DNA of 64,000 bases from UBA7330 sp043554545. GTDB lineage: Bacteria; Bacteroidota; Bacteroidia; Cytophagales; Cyclobacteriaceae. Position numbers and translations under genes: made by a program. The notes under the pieces are model-generated. The model did no database searches, was not told the origin of the DNA, and worked only from the letters and a program-made list of their open reading frames with translations. Where the stretch lies: positions 4,650,001 through 4,714,000 of the forward strand of contig CP121337.1 in the NCBI GenBank assembly GCA_043554545.1. The letters are read 5' to 3'. Of this stretch, positions 35,635 to 44,379 are shown piece by piece (position 1 is the first letter of the stretch; the number at the start of each line of letters is the position of its first letter).

Positions 35635-36429
35635 CTAATAAAATCTACCGCTTTTTTTTTGCCAATATTTGATCATAATAAATGCGATTAGCATCCCTCC
35701 AAGGTGTGCAAGATGTGCGATGTTGTCTCCAGCAGTTCTACTAAATTCGGAATAAACTTCATAGAGTCCATAAAAAAGGACAAGATATTTTGCTTTTATG
35801 GGTATAGGAGGAAACAGTAGAAATAGCTGAGTGTTTGGAAATAGCATGCCAAAAGCCATTAAAATACCGAACACTGCACCAGATGCCCCCACCATGGGAA
35901 TATTGGAATAGAGATCATAAATTTGCTGGACATATACCTTACTTTGCGTGATCAGGTTGCTGCTGTTTGGATTTTCATAGTAGCGATCTCCAAAATTTGC
36001 CAGCTCCTGAACCCCTCTTTGTGACACCCTGTGATTAAGGATAAAAATTTGAAAACTATCTGGATCAGGGTTGTTAATGTAAGCTTCAGTATCTTGTTTT
36101 AGTTCATACTTTTCAAAGAAGTCTGCCACACCAAATAGTATTCCGGCACCGATTCCACAAATAAGGTAGAAGGTTAAAAACTTCCTGGGTCCCCAGAATT
36201 GTTCCAATAGTGGCCCAAAGACAAAAACGGCAAACATGTTACCCAATAAGTGATAAAATCCCCCATGCACCCACATGTAGGTAACGAACTGGTAGGGTTG
36301 AAATTCATCTGCAAACACTACCCGAAGCCCGAACCAATCTGAAAAGGGGAGGGAGAGGAGTGTTTGGATTAATAGTACGACAACGTTGATGATCAGTATG
36401 TATTTGACCATCGGAGTAATTCTCATCAT
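35635..36429 (-). CDS. Rhomboid family intramembrane serine protease
   Basis: Second rhomboid (264 aa). Ser in VGASGAVFG, His in NIAHLAHLGGM, and the GGFYHLLGNMFAVFVFG segment are all present, so it should be active. A hydrophilic loop of about 60 residues (roughly 112-172, with KYELKQDTEAYIN) sits between helices and may be a lumenal recognition loop. Its start ATGA overlaps the mutL stop by 4 bp. Confidence 0.9.
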   Translation of the reverse strand: MMRITPMVKYILIINVVVLLIQTLLSLPFSDWFGLRVVFADEFQPYQFVTYMWVHGGFYHLLGNMFAVFVFGPLLEQFWGPRKFLTFYLICGIGAGILFGVADFFEKYELKQDTEAYINNPDPDSFQIFILNHRVSQRGVQELANFGDRYYENPNSSNLITQSKVYVQQIYDLYSNIPMVGASGAVFGILMAFGMLFPNTQLFLLFPPIPIKAKYLVLFYGLYEVYSEFSRTAGDNIAHLAHLGGMLIAFIMIKYWQKKSGRFY

Positions 36430-38243
36430 TCGTTAAACCAGCTTTTTATTTTGTCTAAACTAACTAAAACATATGTAGGGCGTCCACCTGGAGTGTAATT
36501 TGGTTGCTCACAGGCAAATAATTGATCAATTAAATGCTCCGCTTCATCTTCCTGAAGGTTTCTACACTTTATGGTTGCAGCATTTTTTGCTAATGCACGG
36601 CAAACATTCTCTTGCCTGCTAATCCCCAGTTGATTCTTATTTTGTTTGAACTGCTCCAATAGCTCCTCGAATACTTCTTTTTCATTACAGCCTGCAAGTT
36701 CAGAAGGAACACCTTGAATGACAATCATTTGTTTACCTGATTCTTCTATATCGAAACCGAGCTGCCTAATCTCCTGATGAATTTCCTTAACCAATGCGAG
36801 GTCTGTAGGATTCAGTGAGATTTGTTGTGGGAATAAGCTTGATTGGGAAGCGCCTGCCGAGCTGCTAATATTCTTTTGATAACGTTCAAACAGTATCCGT
36901 TCCATTGCCGCACGCTGATCGATCAAAGTGAGCCCGTTTTTGACCTGACGGAGCAAATATTTACCATGTAACTTAAATGTTCCACCTTTTATAGGCTGAT
37001 CGATTTCCACCTCATCCATAGAGCTCTGGAAAGTTCGTAGATTATCATATGACTCATTTCTGATCACTTCTTCTCGGATATCATCTTCTTTTTTGGCATA
37101 TTCATACAGTGACTCCCAATTTTTAGCGCGGTCACGGTCCAAATTTTTAAACTGACTGTACTGCCTGTCCTGGGCCGATTCAACACCGGTAGGCCGGCTC
37201 GTAGAAAAGTGCTCAAAATTTACATCCGTATTGAAGTCCAGAGAAGGAGTAACATTGAAGGATCCTAATGCCTGTCTTACAGCAGATCCTATGATGCCAT
37301 ATAACATTCTGTCATCATCAAATTTAACTTCTGTCTTTGTAGGGTGAACATTTACGTCTATGTGCATAGGATCCATTTCTATAAAAAGGACGTAAAACGG
37401 GTAATAATCCTCTTTTAACAATCCTGAATAAGACTGAACTACCGCATGATTCAGATAATTATTCCTGATAAACCGATTGTTGATAAAGAAGAACTGTTCA
37501 CCACGGGTTTTTTTAGCAAATTCTGGTTTACCAATGTAGCCCCTTACTTTGACATGAGGGGTTTCCTCATCACAAGTGATCAACTGTTGTTGATAATTCT
37601 TGCCAAATATTTGAACAATCCGTTTGCTAAGTTTTCCTTGTTCCAGTTGGTAAACTTCCAGGTCATTATTTTCAAACTGCATGCTTACTTCCGGATTGGC
37701 AAGTGCCATTCTTTGAAATTCGTCAGTTATATGCTTGATTTCTACTGGATTAGACTTAAGGAAATTTCTTCTGGCAGGTATATTGTAGAAAAGATTTTTT
37801 ACAGAGATTGAAGTGCCGGGATTCAATGCCATTGGCTCTTGTTTCTTTATTTCGGAGCCTGCTATTGATAGGAATGTTCCAATTTCATCTTCAGCTCTTC
37901 TTGTTTTCATCTCTACATGGGCGATCGCAGCAATAGAGGCAAGTGCCTCTCCACGAAACCCCATGGTCTTAATTTTAAAAAGATCATCGGCTTTTCTGAT
38001 TTTTGAAGTAGCGTGACGTTCAAAACTCATTCTTGCATCTGATAGGCTCATCCCAATCCCATCATCTACAATCTGGATTAATGATTTTCCAGCATCAGTA
38101 ACCTTAAGTTTGATTAGAGTGGCACCAGCATCGATGCTATTTTCCATCATTTCCTTTACGACAGAAGCAGGTCTTTGAACAACTTCTCCTGCTGCAATTT
38201 GGTTGGCAATGCTATCCGGTAAGAGATGAATGATATCTTCCAT
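36426..38243 (-). CDS. mutL: DNA mismatch repair protein MutL, endonuclease motif eroded
   Basis: Mismatch-repair matchmaker (605 aa). The N-terminal GHKL ATPase is complete: NSIDAGATLIKL, DDGIGM, and TMGFRGEALASI. In the C-terminal domain the endonuclease motif DQHA(x)2E reads DQRAAME (around residue 440), and the metal-binding CPHGRP reads TPGGRP (584-589). So the usual His, Cys and His are absent, while ACR-like residues (VCRALAKNAA) remain. That argues against nicking by this MutL, and no MutH-like gene is in the window. First gene pair of the mutL-rhomboid-rhomboid string. Confidence 0.95.
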   Translation of the reverse strand: MEDIIHLLPDSIANQIAAGEVVQRPASVVKEMMENSIDAGATLIKLKVTDAGKSLIQIVDDGIGMSLSDARMSFERHATSKIRKADDLFKIKTMGFRGEALASIAAIAHVEMKTRRAEDEIGTFLSIAGSEIKKQEPMALNPGTSISVKNLFYNIPARRNFLKSNPVEIKHITDEFQRMALANPEVSMQFENNDLEVYQLEQGKLSKRIVQIFGKNYQQQLITCDEETPHVKVRGYIGKPEFAKKTRGEQFFFINNRFIRNNYLNHAVVQSYSGLLKEDYYPFYVLFIEMDPMHIDVNVHPTKTEVKFDDDRMLYGIIGSAVRQALGSFNVTPSLDFNTDVNFEHFSTSRPTGVESAQDRQYSQFKNLDRDRAKNWESLYEYAKKEDDIREEVIRNESYDNLRTFQSSMDEVEIDQPIKGGTFKLHGKYLLRQVKNGLTLIDQRAAMERILFERYQKNISSSAGASQSSLFPQQISLNPTDLALVKEIHQEIRQLGFDIEESGKQMIVIQGVPSELAGCNEKEVFEELLEQFKQNKNQLGISRQENVCRALAKNAATIKCRNLQEDEAEHLIDQLFACEQPNYTPGGRPTYVLVSLDKIKSWFNE

Positions 38244-38248
38244 GGGAT

Positions 38249-38590
38249 TCAGTTCCGCTTAAGAATCTTACGGAAGCGGTAATAACCATAAATGGGAACG
38301 GACACCCAGAGTACATAAAAGACATCATTCCCATAATAAAACCATCCAACTAATAATCCACCCAATACCGCTGCGATAATTAATTGTAAAAATGAAGCAC
38401 TTGGTACAGCCGTAGTTTTACGCTCAAAACTGATTCTTCCAGGCATATAATCTGACTTTATACCACTTTCTTCTTCTCTTTTAATTCTTTCGGTACGTTC
38501 TTTGATCTCTTCCTTTATAGGATCATAATACCGTGGTTTAATTTGAAATCGTTGACTTTGGGGCAATCTAAATAAGGAAGGAAATCTCAT
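38249..38590 (-). CDS. Hypothetical small membrane protein
   Basis: Not recognised (113 aa). A basic N-terminal half with a charged helix (KEEIKERTERIKREEESG) is followed by two predicted membrane helices (ASFLQLIIAAVLGGLLVGW and VFYVLWVSVPIYGYY) and a basic end. It sits 5 bp upstream of mutL and is probably the first gene of that operon. Function unknown. Confidence 0.65.
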   Translation of the reverse strand: MRFPSLFRLPQSQRFQIKPRYYDPIKEEIKERTERIKREEESGIKSDYMPGRISFERKTTAVPSASFLQLIIAAVLGGLLVGWFYYGNDVFYVLWVSVPIYGYYRFRKILKRN

Positions 38591-38736
38591 ATAAGGCTAC
38601 TTTTATTACGCACTCAGTGTCTACCAGATAGCATTTGTCATGGTATTTTACTAAGGAATTTTATTACTAAATATAAATCACTAGATTTCAAACAGTGAAT
38701 ATTGTTTATAAATTCAAATTTACTTCAAATAATGCA

Positions 38737-41121
38737 ATGCAGAGGTTGATCTTATATGGAATCAGTTACTTATTGCTATACTCTTCCTTTTCTGTGTCGG
38801 CACGAGCTGAAATGGATATGGATAGCCTTATGTTTAACATGCCGCATCTGGAAAAATTGGAATCATTGATATGGGTAGAAATAAGCTCATTGGATGATAT
38901 CGAAGCCTCTCAAAGTCATGCACACTTTTATTTGGCAGATTCTGTAGATCTAGGCGATGAGCTAAAAGCTTTAAATAATATGACCCTTGCTAAAGCGCTA
39001 GATGAGTCGTTGAACCCCTCCTCAACCATGAATCTTCCAGACCTTGCTCATTTGGCAGCAATTAATGAAAAAAAGATACTCAGTGAATATTTTTATCATC
39101 TAAGAGCAGTTGGACAGTTCTTGAATTATCAATATCTGATCCTCCCTGAATCGTCTAACCCAAGAAAAAAGGATTTATTGAAAAGTCTGCATGATTTTGA
39201 TTCAAGCTATTTTATTGAGAAAAAAGTGATTGCCCAGGGTATCCCTACTAAGAAAAAGGAAATCAAATCGCTATTTAACAGCTATGATTTCTGGCTTATA
39301 AGTAAAGCGGAATATCCGGAGGTAATGAGAAAAATCGAAAAACTGGATGGAAAAATCTTACTTGGTGAGAAGGATGGATTAGCACGTGCTGCGCTTGATA
39401 AAAAGTTTAATTGGAAGTTGTTTAGTCAACCTTTACTCACCCAAAAACAGCAAATAACCATTAAACAAACTGCGGTTGCGTTAATTGAAAAAGAATCATG
39501 GTTTCCTCTGGATCAGGATACTGTATGCTTTTTATCTGAAAATCCTTATGGAGCCCTGGGTAATATGCTCAGGAATTATGCCTATGTGATTACAGACCAG
39601 GACGAAGCATTAAAAAGTGAGGCGCCTATCATCGCAGACTACGTTCCATTTTTACCGGAATTTTTGACTAACAGGGCGGTCGTCTATATTGGAGAGATTG
39701 AAGGTTTTGATCAGGATTTCTTTAACGCGGCATTGATCATTCCAAAAGAGGATGAGGCCTATCAATATCTTCTTCCACAACAAATTTTTGGTTCTTCTCC
39801 AGTATCAGGTGCAATTACCAGTCGCTATGAATTATATGATCAGTTTGAAAGTAGGATTTTAAAATCCAGAAAAATACTGTCATTTGCTCCGCCAGAAAGT
39901 GTGGGGATAAATCAGGTACACCTGGATGCTATTGAAGACATTATCGATGATGGAATTTTGCAAAAAGCTTTTCCCGGGTGCCAACTTGCTATAGCAGTTA
40001 ACGGGTCAATAGTCCTTGACCAGACCTTTGGCCATTTGACTTATGATAAACTTATCCCTGTTTATCCATCCACCCTGTTTGATCTGGCTTCCATCACAAA
40101 AGTAGCAGGTACCCTTATGATGACCATGAAGCTATTTGACGAAGGAAAATTGAATTTGGATCAATCCATAAGTCATTATTTACCCAAGTATGAAATATCT
40201 AATAAGAAGGAAATTTCTATCAAGTCTTTGCTTGCCCACCAGGCAGGCTTATTGCCTTACATTCCTTTTTGGAAGCGGGTGCTATCAGCAGATTTCCTGG
40301 ATCCATTTTATTATGCTTCAGCAGATGAAGAGCGCTTGGATCAAAGAAGTTATGGGGTTGGGACAGGAAGTTTGTTGAAGGATTCTCTGAGCCAATGGAT
40401 TCTTACATCGCCTCTTTTAAAATACGATAGTGTGCCGCACTACTCCTATAGCGATATAGGGTTTCTAATCTTACAGGAAGTGCTTGAAACAATTGCTGAT
40501 CAGTCCATGGATCAGTACCTCAAAAATCAGTTTTTTGAGCCATTGAGTTTAGAAAGAATATCTTATAATCCCAAAAGGGCGGGTGTAGATCTCTTCGAAA
40601 TTGCCCCCACTGAATATGATAATTATTATCGAAGTGAACAGATATGGGGAGAAGTTCATGACCGTAACGCGGCTATCTTAGATGGTGTGGCGGGTCATGC
40701 AGGGCTATTTTCTAACGCAGGAGATATGTTGGTGTTATTTCAAATGATACTTCAGGGGGGTAACTACAATGGCAAGCAGTTTTTTAGTGAACATACTTTA
40801 TCCGTATTCAATCAGCGTTATTTTCCTGAAAATCGGCGCGGACTGGGCTGGGATAAAAAATCTGAAAGCATAGGAAACACTTCTTCTCTGGCTTCAGATG
40901 AGAGTTTTGGCCATACCGGATTTACTGGTACAATGGTTTGGGTAGACCCAGAATATGACCTTGTTTTTGTTTTCTTAACCAATAGAATTCACCCCAGCGT
41001 AAATAATCGCAAACTAAACGAACTGGATATCCGTACAAGAATTCAAGATGTTGTTTATGAGGCCATTGTGGCCAAAAAGCAAAAACAAAACTATTTCTTC
41101 GATTTTGGGGTTAATCCTTAG
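38737..41121 (+). CDS. Serine hydrolase (beta-lactamase class C-like) with a decayed NagZ/GH3-like N-terminal half
   Basis: Exported 794-aa protein. The ATG at 38737 opens a good signal peptide (MQRLILYGISYLLLYSSFSVSA); an earlier GTG at 38695 does not. The C-terminal part (about 395-790) is a penicillin-binding/esterase fold with S452-x-x-K455 (ASITK), Y571-S-D and H726-T-G. The N-terminal part aligns by pattern with the GH3 NagZ half of a fusion common in Bacteroidota (RAALDKKFNWKL, SPVSGAITSRYELYDQFE), but the NagZ catalytic motif KH(F/I)PG..D and its Asp were not found. The half therefore looks like a non-catalytic remnant. Acts on peptidoglycan or small esters; which is not clear. Confidence 0.82.
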   Translation: MQRLILYGISYLLLYSSFSVSARAEMDMDSLMFNMPHLEKLESLIWVEISSLDDIEASQSHAHFYLADSVDLGDELKALNNMTLAKALDESLNPSSTMNLPDLAHLAAINEKKILSEYFYHLRAVGQFLNYQYLILPESSNPRKKDLLKSLHDFDSSYFIEKKVIAQGIPTKKKEIKSLFNSYDFWLISKAEYPEVMRKIEKLDGKILLGEKDGLARAALDKKFNWKLFSQPLLTQKQQITIKQTAVALIEKESWFPLDQDTVCFLSENPYGALGNMLRNYAYVITDQDEALKSEAPIIADYVPFLPEFLTNRAVVYIGEIEGFDQDFFNAALIIPKEDEAYQYLLPQQIFGSSPVSGAITSRYELYDQFESRILKSRKILSFAPPESVGINQVHLDAIEDIIDDGILQKAFPGCQLAIAVNGSIVLDQTFGHLTYDKLIPVYPSTLFDLASITKVAGTLMMTMKLFDEGKLNLDQSISHYLPKYEISNKKEISIKSLLAHQAGLLPYIPFWKRVLSADFLDPFYYASADEERLDQRSYGVGTGSLLKDSLSQWILTSPLLKYDSVPHYSYSDIGFLILQEVLETIADQSMDQYLKNQFFEPLSLERISYNPKRAGVDLFEIAPTEYDNYYRSEQIWGEVHDRNAAILDGVAGHAGLFSNAGDMLVLFQMILQGGNYNGKQFFSEHTLSVFNQRYFPENRRGLGWDKKSESIGNTSSLASDESFGHTGFTGTMVWVDPEYDLVFVFLTNRIHPSVNNRKLNELDIRTRIQDVVYEAIVAKKQKQNYFFDFGVNP

Positions 41122-41145
41122 CAGTTCTTTAAGATAATTGAGATT

Positions 41146-42297
41146 ATGAAAATTGGTATTGTATGTTATCCTACCTACGGCGGAAGCGGTGTTGTAGCTA
41201 CGGAATTAGGCAAAGGCCTGGCAAAGAAAGACCACGAAATTCATTTCATTACCTATTCTCAGCCGACCAGGCTAGATTTTTTTAATGAAAAGTTATTCTA
41301 TCACGAAGTATCCGTAAAGTCATACCCGTTATTTGATTACCCGCCGTATGAACTTGCCCTGGCAAGTAAGATGGTAGATGTAGTTGAGCATGAGAAACTT
41401 GACCTGCTACATGTTCATTATGCCATACCGCATGCCTCTGCTGCATATATGGCCAGACAGATTTTGAAAACTAAGGGAATTTCAATCCCCTTTATTACCA
41501 CACTACACGGTACCGATATTACACTTGTGGGGAAGGATGCTACTTATGCCCCGGTAGTAACTTTTTCTATCAATGAGTCTGATGGAGTAACTGCAGTATC
41601 TCAAGATTTGAAGGATGATACATTGGAGTTGTTCGACATTAAGAGAGACATTGAAGTCATTCCAAACTTTATTGATTTAGAAAGATTCAAGAAGCAGAAA
41701 AAGGACCATTTCAGAAAAGCTATTTGTCCGGATGATGAGAAACTGTTGGTACATACTTCCAACTTCAGAAAAGTAAAAAGGGTAGATGATGTGATTGAGG
41801 TGTTTAATCAGGTGCGTAAAATAGTGCCTGCGAAGTTATTATTGGTAGGTGATGGACCAGAAAGGTTTCATGTGGAGGAACTGGTTAGAGAAAAATGTGC
41901 CATGGATTCTGTGCGGTTTCTTGGTAAGTTGGAGGCGGTTGAGGAAGTTCTTTCTGTGTGTGATTTATTTTTAATGACCTCTGAGAAAGAAAGTTTTGGA
42001 TTGGCAGCACTGGAAGCAATGGCTTGTGAGGTGCCAGTCATTTCAACAAATGCCGGTGGGCTTCCTGAATTGAATGAAAATGGTGTTTCCGGCTTTCTTT
42101 GTGAAGTTGGGGATGTAGATGATATGGCCAAAAAAGCCATTCATATTTTGGATAATGAGAACTTGCAGAAGTTTAAGGAGGGAGCACTCAACAGAGCAAA
42201 ACAGTTTGAAGTGCATAATATTTTGCCGCTTTACGAAAACTACTACGAAAAAATTCTTGTTGCCAATAAAAAGGCCCATGCGCCATTTGCAGATTAA
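41146..42297 (+). CDS. bshA: N-acetyl-alpha-D-glucosaminyl L-malate synthase BshA
   Basis: First enzyme of bacillithiol synthesis (383 aa): joins GlcNAc from UDP-GlcNAc to L-malate. GT4-family glycosyltransferase with CYPTYGGSGVVATELGKGLA at the N-terminus, HVHYAIPHA, FITTLHGTDIT and the nucleotide-site block SEKESFGLAALEAMACEVP. These match BshA more closely than general GT4 enzymes. bshB and bshC are not in the window. It begins 24 bp after the serine hydrolase gene. Confidence 0.94.
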   Translation: MKIGIVCYPTYGGSGVVATELGKGLAKKDHEIHFITYSQPTRLDFFNEKLFYHEVSVKSYPLFDYPPYELALASKMVDVVEHEKLDLLHVHYAIPHASAAYMARQILKTKGISIPFITTLHGTDITLVGKDATYAPVVTFSINESDGVTAVSQDLKDDTLELFDIKRDIEVIPNFIDLERFKKQKKDHFRKAICPDDEKLLVHTSNFRKVKRVDDVIEVFNQVRKIVPAKLLLVGDGPERFHVEELVREKCAMDSVRFLGKLEAVEEVLSVCDLFLMTSEKESFGLAALEAMACEVPVISTNAGGLPELNENGVSGFLCEVGDVDDMAKKAIHILDNENLQKFKEGALNRAKQFEVHNILPLYENYYEKILVANKKAHAPFAD

Positions 42298-42332
42298 TGC
42301 CTCTAAGGCTTAACTATTCATTAATAATCACG

Positions 42333-42340
42333 TAAATTTG
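42333..42340 (+). promoter_or_regulatory. -7 promoter box TAAATTTG of the hydroxylase gene
   Basis: TAAATTTG matches TAnnTTTG and ends 17 nt before the ATG at 42358; the predicted leader is about 10 nt. A -33 TTTG was not found. Confidence 0.45.
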
Positions 42341-42357
42341 CAGCAAAATCTAGGACG

Positions 42358-42975
42358 ATGGAGTTAAAGAATAAACCACACACCAAAGGAACCAGACAAC
42401 TTTTTAACAACCCTGTATTGGAAAAGTTGACAAGAACGCATATTTCTATTCCACTTATTTTATTTGGATCTATAGCGACTGCTTTGATCGTTTATGGATT
42501 GGATAAAGGTTTTATCAATGGAATTAATACGCCCCTGCTTTTTATAGGAGGCTTGTTGACTTTTACCTTAATAGAGTACATCATGCACCGGTTTGTGTTT
42601 CATTTATCCCCTAAAACCGAAAAGCAGGAGAAGTTTGCTTATACGGTCCATGGAGTACATCATGACTATCCAAAAGACAAAGATCGTTTGGCCATGCCTC
42701 CACTATTGAGTATTCTCTTAAGTACTGCATTCTTTTTCTTTTTCAAATTATTTATGGGCAATTTGGTATTTGCTTTCTTGCCAGGGTTTGTCATTGGCTA
42801 TGCTTCGTATCTATGGGTGCATTATATGGTACATGCGTTTCAGCCACCAAAGAACTTTTTTAAGGTACTGTGGGTACACCACGGAATACACCATTATAAA
42901 GATCCTGAAAATGCCTTTGGCGTTTCCTCACCATTTTGGGATGTGATATTCAGGACTATGCCGAAAAAGCGATAA
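42358..42975 (+). CDS. Fatty-acid 2-hydroxylase-like protein (sterol desaturase superfamily)
   Basis: Membrane diiron oxygenase (205 aa) resembling eukaryotic fatty-acid 2-hydroxylase (FA2H/Scs7). His clusters for iron are MHRFVFH, VHGVHHDYP, VHYMVHAF and HHGIHHY. Bacteroidota often hydroxylate sphingolipid or ornithine-lipid acyl chains, so modification of a membrane lipid is the likely role. Four helices frame the clusters. It is transcribed from its own promoter just downstream of bshA. Confidence 0.85.
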   Translation: MELKNKPHTKGTRQLFNNPVLEKLTRTHISIPLILFGSIATALIVYGLDKGFINGINTPLLFIGGLLTFTLIEYIMHRFVFHLSPKTEKQEKFAYTVHGVHHDYPKDKDRLAMPPLLSILLSTAFFFFFKLFMGNLVFAFLPGFVIGYASYLWVHYMVHAFQPPKNFFKVLWVHHGIHHYKDPENAFGVSSPFWDVIFRTMPKKR

Positions 42976-42976
42976 C

Positions 42977-43138
42977 TCAGTCAGTTTTCTGCTTCTGATT
43001 GTCTCTTAATTTTTTGATTTTCTTGGCTCTGCGTTTTGCATGGGACTCAGGCTCCAATAACAGACCATAGGAAAAATCCCTTAAAGAACTTAGGAGATTG
43101 ATCAACAGAGAGGTTAATATGGGTCTTCTACCAGCCAT
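42977..43138 (-). CDS. Candidate 53-aa basic small protein
   Basis: A short ORF on the minus strand (ATG at 43138, TGA at 42977-42979) lies in a gap otherwise without genes. It starts MAGRRPILTSLLINLLSSLR, has a hydrophobic/amphipathic middle and a very basic tail (HAKRRAKKIKKL, then KQKTD). AGGA precedes the ATG, giving a plausible ribosome-binding site. It would be a nucleic-acid- or membrane-binding peptide. The amino-acid pattern is not that of random AT-rich DNA, but no family is recognised. Confidence 0.4.
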   Translation of the reverse strand: MAGRRPILTSLLINLLSSLRDFSYGLLLEPESHAKRRAKKIKKLRDNQKQKTD

Positions 43139-43277
43139 TCCTATTTGGAAGATATTATAGAATTTAGGGATTATTTAAATTAATTTCAAGTCAGGCAGGC
43201 TATGTCTTATGATGGCGGCTTAAAAAAAGATTTTGAAATCTTTCTGCCCTATCTTTAGTTATTAGAAAAAAGCATCT

Positions 43278-44375
43278 ATGATTGGTAATCGATTTACGGA
43301 GTTTATTCCAGATAAAGATCCTGAGAAATCCAGCTTTGACAACCTGTTGAAAATTTTTCTTCAGTTGTTGGTGATCACCTCTGGAGATGTCAGTGAAGCA
43401 CTCAGTTGGCTGACCAATCTGGATCGACAGTATAAAGTTTCGGGAGAAGACTATGGCATTGGTGATTTCATTGATGATCTCAAATCGAAAGGCTATATCA
43501 CAGATGAAAATGAGAAGGGAGAAATTAAGATCACGTCAAAAAGTGAACAAAAGATCAGGCAGAGTTCTTTAGAAGAAATTTTCGGAAAACTCAAAAAGAC
43601 TGGCAAAGGGAGTCACGAAACACCTTTTCCAGGTCAAGGTGAAGAACATGGTACAGATCTTAGGAATTTTGAATTTGGAGACTCTCCAGACCAGATAGAC
43701 TATACTGAAAGTGTCAAGAATGCTCAGATCAATCAGGGGTACGCAGATTTTATGCTAACTGAAAATGATCTGGAAGTAAGGGAAAAAGAGTTTAAGACTC
43801 AGACATCAACGGTATTGATGATTGATATTAGCCATTCGATGATTCTTTATGGGGAAGACCGAATCACGCCAGCCAAGAATGTGGCGATGGCGCTTGCAGA
43901 ATTGATTACTAAGAAATACCCCAAGGATACTTTAGATATCATTGTTTTTGGAAATGATGCCTGGCAGATTGCCATCAAGGACTTGCCATACTTAAGTGTT
44001 GGTCCATACCACACCAACACGGTTGCTGGTCTTGAATTGGCAATGGATCTGCTCAGGCGCAGAAAGAATAAAAACAAACAGATATTTATGATCACCGATG
44101 GTAAGCCTACCTGTCTGAAAGAGGGGATCAAGTACTACAAGAATAGCTTTGGACTGGATCCAAAAATTCTTAATAAGACCTTAAACCTGGCTGCACAATG
44201 CAGAAGAATCAATGTGCCGATTACTACCTTTATGATTGCCTCTGACCCCTATTTAAAGCAATTTGTAAAGGAGTTTACCCAGGTAAATAATGGGAATGCA
44301 TACTATAGCAGTCTCAAAGGACTCGGGCATTTAATATTTGAAGACTACAAAAAAAACAGAAGGAAAAACCTTTAA
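43278..44375 (+). CDS. VWA domain protein (chelatase-type partner)
   Basis: Protein of 365 aa: an N-terminal helical region, a Gly/Gln-rich linker (GKGSHETPFPGQGEEHG) and a C-terminal von Willebrand A domain. The metal-ion site DISHS (D183, S185, S187) is intact, with TDGKPT further on. Together with the AAA ATPase that starts 4 bp after its stop, it resembles the ATPase/VWA pairs of Mg- and cobaltochelatases and MoxR/RavA systems, which assemble or insert metal cofactors into target proteins. The target is unknown. Confidence 0.85.
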   Translation: MIGNRFTEFIPDKDPEKSSFDNLLKIFLQLLVITSGDVSEALSWLTNLDRQYKVSGEDYGIGDFIDDLKSKGYITDENEKGEIKITSKSEQKIRQSSLEEIFGKLKKTGKGSHETPFPGQGEEHGTDLRNFEFGDSPDQIDYTESVKNAQINQGYADFMLTENDLEVREKEFKTQTSTVLMIDISHSMILYGEDRITPAKNVAMALAELITKKYPKDTLDIIVFGNDAWQIAIKDLPYLSVGPYHTNTVAGLELAMDLLRRRKNKNKQIFMITDGKPTCLKEGIKYYKNSFGLDPKILNKTLNLAAQCRRINVPITTFMIASDPYLKQFVKEFTQVNNGNAYYSSLKGLGHLIFEDYKKNRRKNL

Positions 44376-44379
44376 ATTA

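Noticed and set aside
44338..44379. Upstream start for the AAA gene, overlapping the VWA gene by 38 bp
   Set aside because: The ATG at 44380, 4 bp after the VWA stop, gives the usual operon spacing and the conserved N-terminus.
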